From an uncultured Flavobacteriaceae bacterium (lineage in GTDB: Bacteria > Bacteroidota > Bacteroidia > Flavobacteriales > Flavobacteriaceae), in NCBI GenBank assembly GCA_947488435.1, contig CANKZG010000001.1, forward strand, positions 1,542,308 to 1,606,307: a DNA stretch of 64,000 nt, written 5' to 3'. The notes below the pieces were generated by a model. That model was not told the DNA's origin, ran no database searches, and was given only the letters and a program-made list of their open reading frames with translations. Position 1 is the first letter of the stretch. The number at the start of each line of letters is the position of its first letter. This document shows positions 54,030 to 62,278 of the stretch, one piece after another. Made by a program: the position numbers and the translations under genes.

Positions 54030-54104
54030 TCATATTTTCTTAATATTTTTACTCTTAAAGATTAGGAATATACACTTTATCATTTTGAGTTTTGTTGATC
54101 GCAC
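54030..54104 (-). pseudogene. relic of a fifth tandem TPR-AraC gene (5' end only)
   Basis: A 24-codon frame beginning GTG reads VRSTKLKMIKCIFLIF and then stops matching. It pairs with the first 16 residues of the two upstream array members (10 of 16 identical to each). It begins 14 bases after the stop of the gene ending at 54119, the same gap as between intact members, and the gap sequence itself is homologous. The rest of the gene is gone. The remaining bases up to 53740 are AT-rich with no gene. Confidence 0.65.
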
Positions 54105-54118
54105 AATTTGAAAGGAGT

Positions 54119-55813
54119 CTAACTAACTTTATTAATTTCTTTAATAAAATAAGACGGATAAATCCCTGTTTGCTTATAAAATGCTTTGGAAAAAGATTCG
54201 GCACTATTAAAACCGACTTCCTGAGCTATAGACTTGATATCATATTTTCGAAATTGGGTATCTTCTTTTAATTTTTGAATGGCATGTTGAATGCGCAATT
54301 GACTAAGATAAGAGCTAAAGTTTTGATTTTTATGGTAATTTATGATTTTAGAAAGGTAGTTACTATTGGTTTTAAAAATTATAGCCAGACTATTCAACGA
54401 AATTGAGCGGTCTAAAAATTGATTTTCTTGTTCAAAACTTTCCAGTTTAACCTGAATATCGGAAACTATGTTTTGAGGAACAGTAAGCTTCTTTCTTTCT
54501 TTTTTTTGATTTGTTTGTTCTTCAGGAAATTTGTTTTCTAAAATTACATTAAAGCGTTTTTTGTATTGGGTCCGTTTGTAATAAAAATAACTTGTCAAAG
54601 AGGAAATACAAACAAGAAGGATAATTAAATAGAATACTTGTTTAGATTTTTTATTATCGTTATACTTTAGTTTTTTGATTAAAGATTCCTTTTCGTTAAT
54701 TAAATTTGGGATTTCATATTCGTTTAATAGAGTAGTGTTTACATATGTATTATTACTATATAAAATGCTATCGAAGTTTATTAACTTTTCCAAATATAAT
54801 AGTTGTGTGTCTAAAACTTTTTGTTTTTTATAAATGGAATATAATAGGCTATAGTTTTCTCGAATCTGCAAAGGATAATTGTTAGTTTTTGATACCAAGG
54901 AGTCTACTTTTTTTAATTGAATAAGTGCCTGTTCAATCCTATTCAATTTCAAGTAAGTTTTTCCAGTGAACATTCTAGTAATGGCTAAGTCAATAGTGTC
55001 AGGAACAGTGGGAATATATTTTAATAGTGTATCTAAAGCTTGTTGATAATTATTTCGTTCATAATTAACCATTGCGATATTAATTTTTGCTTTATTAATT
55101 CGGCTTGTATTATTGAGTCTGCGCGATTCCATAATACATTGTTTAGCGTAATAAATAGAAGAATCCAATTTTTTCAGATGTCTATTAACTATGCATAAAG
55201 ACATAATATTGTCTAGATAAATAGATGAATACAGTGAATCGGATTTATTCTTTTGGATTTCCCGAAAGGATAACTGATGTATTTTCAAAGAATTTTGATA
55301 ATCTCCTAAACACCATTTAAGAACTCCAATACTGTAATCTATTGTTAATTTAAAATATGGATTTGTATCTTGATTAAGATATTTTTTTGCTTTTAAAAAA
55401 CTGTCAACTGCAATATTATATTTACCATCCATATAATAATTTGTTCCCTGTAGTATATATAATAATATATTGAGATAATTATTGGGTTCTCTTCTATGCT
55501 TGTTTATTGATAATGCCAGATTGATTAAATCAAGTGATTTTTTATAAGCACTGATGCCCGCTATAAGATAATACCCTTTAATCATGCTAGTGGTATCTCT
55601 TTCTTTTTTGGCTTTGTTTAAATAAGCGGATAAATAAACATTTGCAATTTTTTTATTACTATAATAAAGTGTGTCAAGCCTATCTAATAAATAATCATAA
55701 CTCTTATTCTCTAGTGAATCTTTAGGTATTGAAACTTCTTTTTGAGAATAGGCTATATTAAGCATAAAGATTAGGTATAAACATTTTGTTATTTTGAGTT
55801 TAGTTAATCGCAT
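54119..55813 (-). CDS. transmembrane TPR-AraC regulator, array member 4
   Basis: 564 residues: signal peptide (CLYLIFMLNIAYSQ), TPR-like repeats, membrane helix (VFYLIILLVCISSLTSYFYY, about 398-417), basic linker, AraC HTH (LNSLAIIFKTNSNYLSKIINYHKNQNFSSYLSQLRIQHAIQKL, then the second HTH). Last intact gene of the leftward four-gene operon. It shares a 196-bp identical DNA tract with its upstream neighbour (54634-54829), covering the helical stretch before the membrane segment. Confidence 0.83.
   Translation of the reverse strand: MRLTKLKITKCLYLIFMLNIAYSQKEVSIPKDSLENKSYDYLLDRLDTLYYSNKKIANVYLSAYLNKAKKERDTTSMIKGYYLIAGISAYKKSLDLINLALSINKHRREPNNYLNILLYILQGTNYYMDGKYNIAVDSFLKAKKYLNQDTNPYFKLTIDYSIGVLKWCLGDYQNSLKIHQLSFREIQKNKSDSLYSSIYLDNIMSLCIVNRHLKKLDSSIYYAKQCIMESRRLNNTSRINKAKINIAMVNYERNNYQQALDTLLKYIPTVPDTIDLAITRMFTGKTYLKLNRIEQALIQLKKVDSLVSKTNNYPLQIRENYSLLYSIYKKQKVLDTQLLYLEKLINFDSILYSNNTYVNTTLLNEYEIPNLINEKESLIKKLKYNDNKKSKQVFYLIILLVCISSLTSYFYYKRTQYKKRFNVILENKFPEEQTNQKKERKKLTVPQNIVSDIQVKLESFEQENQFLDRSISLNSLAIIFKTNSNYLSKIINYHKNQNFSSYLSQLRIQHAIQKLKEDTQFRKYDIKSIAQEVGFNSAESFSKAFYKQTGIYPSYFIKEINKVS
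54634..54829. repeat. 196-bp identical tract, copy 1
   Basis: Base-for-base identical to 56343-56538 and bounded on both sides by mismatches, within flanking coding sequence that is only moderately conserved between the two paralogues. It looks like recent gene conversion. Confidence 0.8.
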
Positions 55814-55827
55814 AATATAAAAAGAAC

Positions 55828-57525
55828 TTAACTAGATTTATTGAGCTGTTTTATAAAATAGGATGGATAAATCCCTGTTTGTTTATAAAATGCCTTGGAA
55901 AAGGATTCAGCGCTATTAAAACCGACTTCCTGAGCTATAGATTTGATATCATATTTTCGAAATTGAGTGTCTTCCTTTATTTTTTGAATTGCATATTGAA
56001 TTCGCAGTTGATTAAGATAAGAGCTGAAGTTTTGGTTTTTATAATGATTTATAATTTTTGATAGGTAGTTGCTGTTAGTGCCGACAATTATGGCGAGCTT
56101 ATTCAGCGAAATAGAACGATCTAAAAATTCATTTTCTTGCTCAAATTTTTCCAGTTTTACCCGAATGTCGGAGACTATGTTTTGAGGAACAGTAAGCTTC
56201 TTTCTTTCTTTTTTTTGATCTATTTCTTTTTCTGGAAATTTCTTTTCTAAAATTGCATTAAAACGTTTTTTGTATTGGAATCGTTTGTAGTAAAAAAAAA
56301 CTGTCAAAGAAGAGACACTAACAAGAAGGATAATTAAATAGGATACTTGTTTAGATTTTTTATTATCGTTATACTTTAGTTTTTTGATTAAAGATTCCTT
56401 TTCGTTAATTAAATTTGGGATTTCATATTCGTTTAATAGAGTAGTGTTTACATATGTATTATTACTATATAAAATGCTATCGAAGTTTATTAACTTTTCC
56501 AAATATAATAGTTGTGTGTCTAAAACTTTTTGTTTTTTGTAAATAGAATATAATAAACTGTAATTTCCCCGAACTTGTAACGGGTAATTTTCGCTTAAAG
56601 AAAGTAATGTATCTACTTTTTTAAATTCTGATATTGCGTTTTTAGTTTTATTTAATGCTAAATATGCCTTTCCAGTAAACATACGAGTAATGGCTAAATC
56701 TATAGTGTCATTAACTTTCGGGGCATATTTTAATAGTGTATCCAAAGATTTTTGATACTTCTTTTTTTCAAAATTGATTTGGGCTAAATTGATTTTAGCT
56801 TTATATAAATGTTGAAAACTCTTTTGTTTTTTTGATTCTGTAATTGTTAACCCTGCATAGTACGTGGCGGAATCCATTTGTTTAAGATGTCTATGACCTA
56901 TAGTTAGAGACATTAAATTTTCTAAATGAATGTCTGAATGGACAGAACGTAAATTATTTTTCTTGAGTTTATCATATGTTGATTGATGAAACTTTATAGA
57001 TTTGGCATAATCCCCGAGACACCATTTAAGAACACCAATATTGCTATTTATTGATAGAATAAAATAAGCGTTGGTGTTTTTATCAATGTTATCTTTAGCC
57101 TTTAAATAACTATCAACCGAAATGTTATATTTACCTTTTATATAATGTTTTCCTCCTTGTAAAATATACAATCTTACATTCCAATAAGCATCTTCTTTTT
57201 GGTTCTGAAGTTTATTAATTTTTAATGCCGTATCAATAATTTTTAGAGATTTTTTATAATCTGCTAAGTCGGCTAATAAATAATAACTTCTTAACATTTT
57301 TAAACTGTCCTTATCTTTTTTCGATTTATGTAAATATGCTGATAGATAGAGCTTAGTTTTTTGTTTATCATTATCATAAAATGTTACTATTCTTTCAAAC
57401 AAATAATCATAAGTCTTATTTTTCAGTGAATCTTTAGGTATTGAAATTTCCTTTTGAGAATAAGCTATGTTGAGAACAAAGATTAAGCCCAGGTACTTTA
57501 TTATTTTGAGTTTTGCTGATCGCAT
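55828..57525 (-). CDS. transmembrane TPR-AraC regulator, array member 3
   Basis: 565 residues, closest to array member 4: the N-terminus MRSAKLKIIKYLGLIFVLNIAYSQ aligns with that of its neighbour. TPR-like repeats, then one membrane helix (VSYLIILLVSVSSLTVFFYY), and an AraC HTH domain with VGTNSNYLSKIINHYKNQNFSSYLNQLR. The separating gap is 14 bases on both sides. The TPR half is clearly more diverged than the HTH end, as expected if sensors differ and DNA targets are shared. Confidence 0.83.
   Translation of the reverse strand: MRSAKLKIIKYLGLIFVLNIAYSQKEISIPKDSLKNKTYDYLFERIVTFYDNDKQKTKLYLSAYLHKSKKDKDSLKMLRSYYLLADLADYKKSLKIIDTALKINKLQNQKEDAYWNVRLYILQGGKHYIKGKYNISVDSYLKAKDNIDKNTNAYFILSINSNIGVLKWCLGDYAKSIKFHQSTYDKLKKNNLRSVHSDIHLENLMSLTIGHRHLKQMDSATYYAGLTITESKKQKSFQHLYKAKINLAQINFEKKKYQKSLDTLLKYAPKVNDTIDLAITRMFTGKAYLALNKTKNAISEFKKVDTLLSLSENYPLQVRGNYSLLYSIYKKQKVLDTQLLYLEKLINFDSILYSNNTYVNTTLLNEYEIPNLINEKESLIKKLKYNDNKKSKQVSYLIILLVSVSSLTVFFYYKRFQYKKRFNAILEKKFPEKEIDQKKERKKLTVPQNIVSDIRVKLEKFEQENEFLDRSISLNKLAIIVGTNSNYLSKIINHYKNQNFSSYLNQLRIQYAIQKIKEDTQFRKYDIKSIAQEVGFNSAESFSKAFYKQTGIYPSYFIKQLNKSS
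56343..56538. repeat. 196-bp identical tract, copy 2
   Basis: Partner of 54634-54829; it encodes the segment from the last TPR helix (QLLYLEKLINFDSILYSN) to the start of the membrane helix. Confidence 0.8.
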
Positions 57526-57539
57526 AATTTAAAAGGAAC

Positions 57540-59252
57540 TTAACTAGATTTATTGAGTTTTTTAATAAAATACGACGGATAAATACCTGTTTGTTTATAA
57601 AATGCTTTGGAAAAAGATTCTGCACTATTAAAACCTACTTCCTGAGCTATAGATTTGATATCATATTTTCGGAATTGGGTGTCTTCTTTTAATTTTTGAA
57701 CAGCATATTGAATTCGCAATTGATTAAGATAAGAGCTGAAGTTTTTGTTTTTATGATGATTTATAATTTTCGATAGGTAGTTGCTGTTGGTGCCGAAAAT
57801 TATGGCAAGCTTATTCAACGAAATTGAACGATCTAAAAATTGATCTTCTTGTTCAAAACTTTCCAATTTAACCTGAACATTGGAAACTATGTTTTGGGAA
57901 ATTAATAATTTTCTTTTTTCTTTTTTTTGATCTGCATCTTTTTCAAGTGATTTATTTTCTAAAATGGCCTCAAAACGTTTTTTATAATGAATTCTTTTAC
58001 GATAAAAGTAAAAAGTTAAAACGGAAACAACGATCAGAATTACAATTAGCCAGAATATGATTCTTGATTTTAGATTATTGGTTCCTTCTATTTTTTGTAT
58101 TAGTTTTTGTTTTTCTTCTAATATAATTGGGGTATCGTATTCTTTAATAATTTTTGTGCTTAAATGTTGATAGTTGCCATTTATAATACTATCAAATTTT
58201 AAAAGGCGGTTTAGATATATTAGTTGTGATAAAGTGTCTTTTTTAGAATTGTAAAAGGATATTAATTCCTCATAAGTACTTCTTAAAGTGGGATGCAGAT
58301 CTTGTGTTTGAATAAAAACGGAATCTACTTTTTTAAAATAATCAATAGCCAAAGCTTCTTTTCCAATTTCAAGATTTGATTTTGCTAGATAAAAATAGGC
58401 TTCTGCTAGATTAGGCAAATCTTTTAACCTTTTAAACCTTAGGATAGTATTTTCTAAACTGTCAATAGAAGTTAAAAAATTTCCTTTTTTAAAATGGTTA
58501 ATTCCTTCATACAAAATAAAGTAAGCTTTGTCATTGTCTAATTTATATTTACTAGATTCTTGAATACCTATTTTATTAATAATCGATGTTGAATCACTCT
58601 GATTTGTTCTTAAATATCCATCAGATAAGGCAAAAAGGCATGCTAGATAGTATTCTGCGCTAATTTTGTTTCTTCCTTTACTAGAAAAAAAAAGATAAGC
58701 TTTTTTTGAATGAATTAGAGCTTCATCATAGTTTCCAAGTCTACTTTTTAAAAGCCCTATTCTAATATTAAGATCAGCGTGATTTTCACCAAAATCTAAA
58801 TCATCGTTCAGGTATTTTTGAGCGCTTAAAAAATTATCAAGGCTTTTTTTGAAATTTCGCATATCATAATATATATCCCCTCTCCATCTATAGATTGAGA
58901 ATGGATAATTATAGTCTACGAATTTAGAATTAATACATATTTGAAGAGTACTATCTGAATACTCTAAGGCCATAAGAGGGTTTTTTTGATAGTAGAGAGA
59001 TGATAAATAAAAATATGCTTCCATCATATTTAGCGAATCCTTATTTGTCTTTGCTTCTTCTAAGTAAGCATGACTCAATTGGATCGAAATATCTATATTA
59101 GACCAATTTTTTGTAATTAAACTGTCAAATTTGGGATAATCTTTATAAATCAAAGAATCGGTTTTTTTTGACTGACTTTTGATAATATTGGAATAACAAA
59201 TGAATACCAAAATAATAAGTAGTTTAGGATGTTTATAAGAGGTAATTATCAT
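57540..59252 (-). CDS. transmembrane TPR-AraC regulator, array member 2
   Basis: 570 residues with export signal (LLIILVFICYSNIIKSQ), TPR-like repeats, membrane helix (IIFWLIVILIVVSVLTFYFY) and the common AraC HTH end. Its TPR half is most like array member 1 (shared LSDGYLR, DSTSIIN, IGLLKSRLG and DYFKKVDS). Its start codon overlaps the stop of member 1 by one base (TAATG), so translation is coupled. Confidence 0.83.
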   Translation of the reverse strand: MIITSYKHPKLLIILVFICYSNIIKSQSKKTDSLIYKDYPKFDSLITKNWSNIDISIQLSHAYLEEAKTNKDSLNMMEAYFYLSSLYYQKNPLMALEYSDSTLQICINSKFVDYNYPFSIYRWRGDIYYDMRNFKKSLDNFLSAQKYLNDDLDFGENHADLNIRIGLLKSRLGNYDEALIHSKKAYLFFSSKGRNKISAEYYLACLFALSDGYLRTNQSDSTSIINKIGIQESSKYKLDNDKAYFILYEGINHFKKGNFLTSIDSLENTILRFKRLKDLPNLAEAYFYLAKSNLEIGKEALAIDYFKKVDSVFIQTQDLHPTLRSTYEELISFYNSKKDTLSQLIYLNRLLKFDSIINGNYQHLSTKIIKEYDTPIILEEKQKLIQKIEGTNNLKSRIIFWLIVILIVVSVLTFYFYRKRIHYKKRFEAILENKSLEKDADQKKEKRKLLISQNIVSNVQVKLESFEQEDQFLDRSISLNKLAIIFGTNSNYLSKIINHHKNKNFSSYLNQLRIQYAVQKLKEDTQFRKYDIKSIAQEVGFNSAESFSKAFYKQTGIYPSYFIKKLNKSS

Positions 59253-60982
59253 TATTTAGAACTTATAGTTGTATCTAACTTTTTAATAAAATAAGAAGGA
59301 TAAATCCCTGTTTGTTTATAAAATGCCTTGGAAAAAGATTCTGCACTATTAAAACCTACTTCCTGAGCTATAGATTTAATATCATATTTTCGAAATTGCG
59401 AATCTTCCTTTAATTTTTGAATTGCATATTGAATTCGTAATTGATTAAGATAAGAGCTGAAGTTTTGGTCTTTATGATGATTTATAATTTTGGATAGATA
59501 GTTGCTGTTGGTGCCGAAAATTGTGGCAAGCTTATTCAAAGAGATTGAACGGTCTAAAAAGTGATTTTCTCGTTCAAAATTTTCTAGTTTAACCCGAATA
59601 TCGGAAACTATATTTTGGGGAATTGTAAGTTTCTTTTTTTCTTTTTTTTGATTTTTTTCTTTTTCCGGAAATTTGTTTTCTAAAATTGCATTAAAACGTT
59701 TTTTGTATTGAACTCTTTTAAGATGAAAGTAAAAAGTTAAAATGGAAATGGAAGTAAGAACTAGAATTAACAAGAATATAATTCTTGATTTCAGATTATT
59801 ATTTCCCTCCGCTTTTCCAATTAACTTTTCTTTTTCTTCCAATAAAAAGGCAGTATCATATTCTCTTAATATCTTTTTGTTTAAATATTGATAGTTATCA
59901 CCTATAATACTGTCAAATTTTAAAATTCTATTTAAATAGATTAGCTGAGATAAGTTATCCCTCTTAGATTTATAATAAGAGATTAATTCTTCATAAGTAT
60001 TTCTAAGTGTAGGGTGTAAATCTTTGGTTTTAATAAAAATGGAATCTACTTTTTTGAAATAATCAATTGCTAAATCCTCATTTCCTATCTGGAGATTTGA
60101 TTTTCCTATATAAAAATAAGTCTCAGCAAGATTAGCTAGATCATACTCGTTTTTAAAAAAAGGAATAACCGTTTTTAAACTATCAAGAACTAAATTGTAG
60201 TTTCCTTTTTTAAAGTCATTTATTCCCTCATTAAGTGTAAAATAACCTTTATAACTTATAAGATTACCTTTAATACTCTCACTTATTCCAATTTGATTTA
60301 TTATAGAGGTAGAATCTCTATGATCACTTCGTAAATAACCATCTGATAATGCAAAAAGGTACATTAAATATAAACCTTTGTCAATCTTATCTTCTTCTTG
60401 AGATAGATAGAAGTCAATAGTTTTTTTGAAATGAACTAAACTTTCTTCATAATATCCAAGCCTGCTTTTTAGAAGCCCGATCGCATGATTAAAATCTGCC
60501 TGATTTGTAATAGAATTTGAATTGTCATTTAGATACTTTTGAGCACTTAAATAATCTTTAAGACTTTCTTTGAAATTTCGCAAATTAAAGTGTAAATCCC
60601 CTCTATACATATAAGGTACATAAGGATAATTTGAATCAACATACCTATGATTAATAGACGTTAGAATCGTACTATCCGAATATTTTATTGCTTTAGGAAT
60701 ATTTTGATCATAGTTAAGTAATGATAAAAAGTGATAGGCTTCCATGATGTTAAATGAATCCTTATTACTTTTGGATTTCTCCAAATAATAATTACTCAAT
60801 CGAATGGCCGTATTAGTATCTTCCCAATTACGCCCTATTAAACTATATAGTTCTAAATAGCTCTTATTTTCTAGCGAATCTTTAGATGCGCCTGTATCTT
60901 GAGCATTTACATTCAAAAAAAAAGATGAAAAAAATAGGATAAGGAGCGAAGCATAAAAATGCTTGTTTTTTTTTAAAAACAT
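59252..60982 (-). CDS. transmembrane TPR-AraC regulator, array member 1
   Basis: 576 residues, first gene of the leftward operon. Signal peptide (FYASLLILFFSSFFLNVNAQ), TPR-like repeats, membrane helix (IIFLLILVLTSISILTFYFH), AraC HTH end followed by a short Ser/Thr tail. The intergenic region upstream carries a 13-bp inverted repeat related to the operator-like motif, which suggests autoregulation or cross-regulation within the family. Confidence 0.84.
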   Translation of the reverse strand: MFLKKNKHFYASLLILFFSSFFLNVNAQDTGASKDSLENKSYLELYSLIGRNWEDTNTAIRLSNYYLEKSKSNKDSFNIMEAYHFLSLLNYDQNIPKAIKYSDSTILTSINHRYVDSNYPYVPYMYRGDLHFNLRNFKESLKDYLSAQKYLNDNSNSITNQADFNHAIGLLKSRLGYYEESLVHFKKTIDFYLSQEEDKIDKGLYLMYLFALSDGYLRSDHRDSTSIINQIGISESIKGNLISYKGYFTLNEGINDFKKGNYNLVLDSLKTVIPFFKNEYDLANLAETYFYIGKSNLQIGNEDLAIDYFKKVDSIFIKTKDLHPTLRNTYEELISYYKSKRDNLSQLIYLNRILKFDSIIGDNYQYLNKKILREYDTAFLLEEKEKLIGKAEGNNNLKSRIIFLLILVLTSISILTFYFHLKRVQYKKRFNAILENKFPEKEKNQKKEKKKLTIPQNIVSDIRVKLENFERENHFLDRSISLNKLATIFGTNSNYLSKIINHHKDQNFSSYLNQLRIQYAIQKLKEDSQFRKYDIKSIAQEVGFNSAESFSKAFYKQTGIYPSYFIKKLDTTISSK

Positions 60983-61305
60983 ACAAAACTGAGAATATTA
61001 GGTTCTTTGGTTTAAGTTTCTTCCTTTTTTAGAGTCAAAAGATCGGAAATACTAAAAATAGCACTTTGTTTAAATTATCCGATTCATTTTCAATTCTTTA
61101 ATGACAATTGTCCAGTCTTAATTCATGAAAATCGACTCGTAATTCACGAATTAAGGCTGTAATCGTTTGATTTTATGATTTTTAGCTTCTAGTTTTATAC
61201 TCGTAATGGAAGTACAGACATCAAAATATGTTATTACGTACTTTCTTACATAAGTATAACAAATGGGATCGTAAGATCTACTATCAGCTAAATCCAAAAC
61301 CTACG
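60983..61305. other. divergent intergenic region
   Basis: Spacer of 323 bases between array member 1 and the first small membrane protein gene. It contains the inverted repeat at 61117-61155. An upstream in-frame ATG at 61228 extends the small protein frame, but that part has no counterpart in its paralogue, so I treat it as non-coding. Confidence 0.4.
61117..61155. promoter_or_regulatory. inverted repeat upstream of the TPR-AraC operon
   Basis: CTTAATTCATGAA (61117-61129) and TTCACGAATTAAG (61143-61155) form 13-bp arms with one mismatch around a 13-base centre. On the leftward strand it reads ATTCGTGAATTACGAGTC, matching 14 of 18 bases of ATTCGTAAATAAAGACTC at 46836-46853. Confidence 0.6.
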
Positions 61306-61563
61306 ATGATACACCTTCTAAAAACAATATGCTTTCTTATAATCGACAAGTTGCAATTGGGAAAACAACCGCAATCTATTCTTGAAATCTCCTACTGGAA
61401 AGAATTTCTGCTACTGTTTTTCTTATCCCTACTCTTGTTTTTGACCCGCAGGTACAAAGAACAATTGTTGTTTTTTATGGAAACCCTAAATCATAGTTTA
61501 AAGTTTCGATGGATAAAGCGAATACATTTTAAGGTGTATGCCCTAAAACAGTTTTTCTTTTAG
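61306..61563 (+). CDS. small membrane protein with C-terminal ALKQFFF, copy 1
   Basis: 85 residues from ATG 61306 (MIHLLKTICF). This start is chosen over 61228 because it aligns with the paralogue at 61820. Shared features are IDKLQLG near residues 13-19, a W-x-E before the single membrane helix (FLLLFFLSLLLFLTRRY), a basic stretch, and the end ALKQFFF. Family not recognised. The two copies stand just before the MacB-type operon. Confidence 0.55.
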   Translation: MIHLLKTICFLIIDKLQLGKQPQSILEISYWKEFLLLFFLSLLLFLTRRYKEQLLFFMETLNHSLKFRWIKRIHFKVYALKQFFF

Positions 61564-61819
61564 CAGTTTAGGGATTGTTGATGGTTAATAAAAGATACTT
61601 TTAAGTGTATGTTGGTTAGTTGGAAATGGGGTTTGTAAACTTTTATGAACCCTATTTTCTTTAATTTTTTAAAAGGAAGATATTTCTTGTTAAAAAGACA
61701 ATAAAGGCACAGAATTTGCGGTTCATATGGTAGGTGAGGTAACATAAGTAATGCTGAAGACACTAATACTAGTGAAAGCTTTAGCCAAAAGAAACGTAAA
61801 GCACATAGTTTAAACCAAA

Positions 61820-62086
61820 TTGATGATGACACACCCTACCAAACCTCTATTTTTACTGGCAATTGATAAACTACAATTAGGAGCGGATACTACTTCTATT
61901 TTTGAACTCCTGCATTGGTACGAATTACTAATTATGGCATTTCTTATTGCCGGATTTGTACTGCTAAGTCAAACGAAGAACCCTTTAGTTTACGTTAAAA
62001 GTAACATGCTACAATTGGTTAATAAAACTCAAGTCTTCCAAAAAATCAATTTTAAGATAATCGCGTTGCGACAATTCTTCTTTTAA
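61820..62086 (+). CDS. small membrane protein with C-terminal ALRQFFF, copy 2
   Basis: 88 residues (further in-frame ATGs at 61823 and 61826 are possible starts). Paralogue of the gene at 61306: LAIDKLQLG, SIFELLHWYELL, one membrane helix (IMAFLIAGFVLLSQ), and the end NFKIIALRQFFF. The conserved termini on both sides of the helix indicate real coding sequence under selection. It lies 192 bases before the ATPase gene, whose ECF-like promoter is in the gap. Confidence 0.6.
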   Translation: MMMTHPTKPLFLLAIDKLQLGADTTSIFELLHWYELLIMAFLIAGFVLLSQTKNPLVYVKSNMLQLVNKTQVFQKINFKIIALRQFFF

Positions 62087-62207
62087 TTCTTAAAAAATCG
62101 ATCATAGTTTTTTGACACTATTTCAGTAAAATACGGACCTGGTTTGGCCGCTGTTTGGTATAAAGAACAACACTTCGATTATTTTAACACTTTTTTTAGA
62201 TTTAAGC

Positions 62208-62239
62208 TGTAACAATTTCAAAACTTACAAGTCTAATGG
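62208..62239 (+). promoter_or_regulatory. ECF-sigma-like promoter of the second efflux operon
   Basis: TGTAACA (62208-62214), 16-base spacer, GTCTAATGG (62231-62239). Same elements and spacing as at 39082-39113. The upstream stretch ATTTTAACACTTTTTTTA (62181-62198) is also shared with the first site. Confidence 0.6.
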
Positions 62240-62278
62240 TTGGATTCTTTGTCTTAATAAAGGCTAATACAACTGACC

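Noticed and set aside
54119-60982. Near-identical 3' ends of the regulator genes read as an insertion sequence or CRISPR-like repeat
   Set aside because: The repeats are in-frame coding sequence for AraC HTH domains of full-length paralogues; there are no spacers, terminal repeats or transposase.
61228-61305. N-terminal extension of the first small membrane protein
   Set aside because: The paralogue at 61820 has no counterpart for these 26 residues, and aligned starts favour ATG 61306.
61560-61832. 90-residue frame on the minus strand between the two small membrane protein genes
   Set aside because: It overlaps the start of the plus-strand gene at 61820 and has no recognisable motif or neighbour; the plus-strand paralogy explains the region better.
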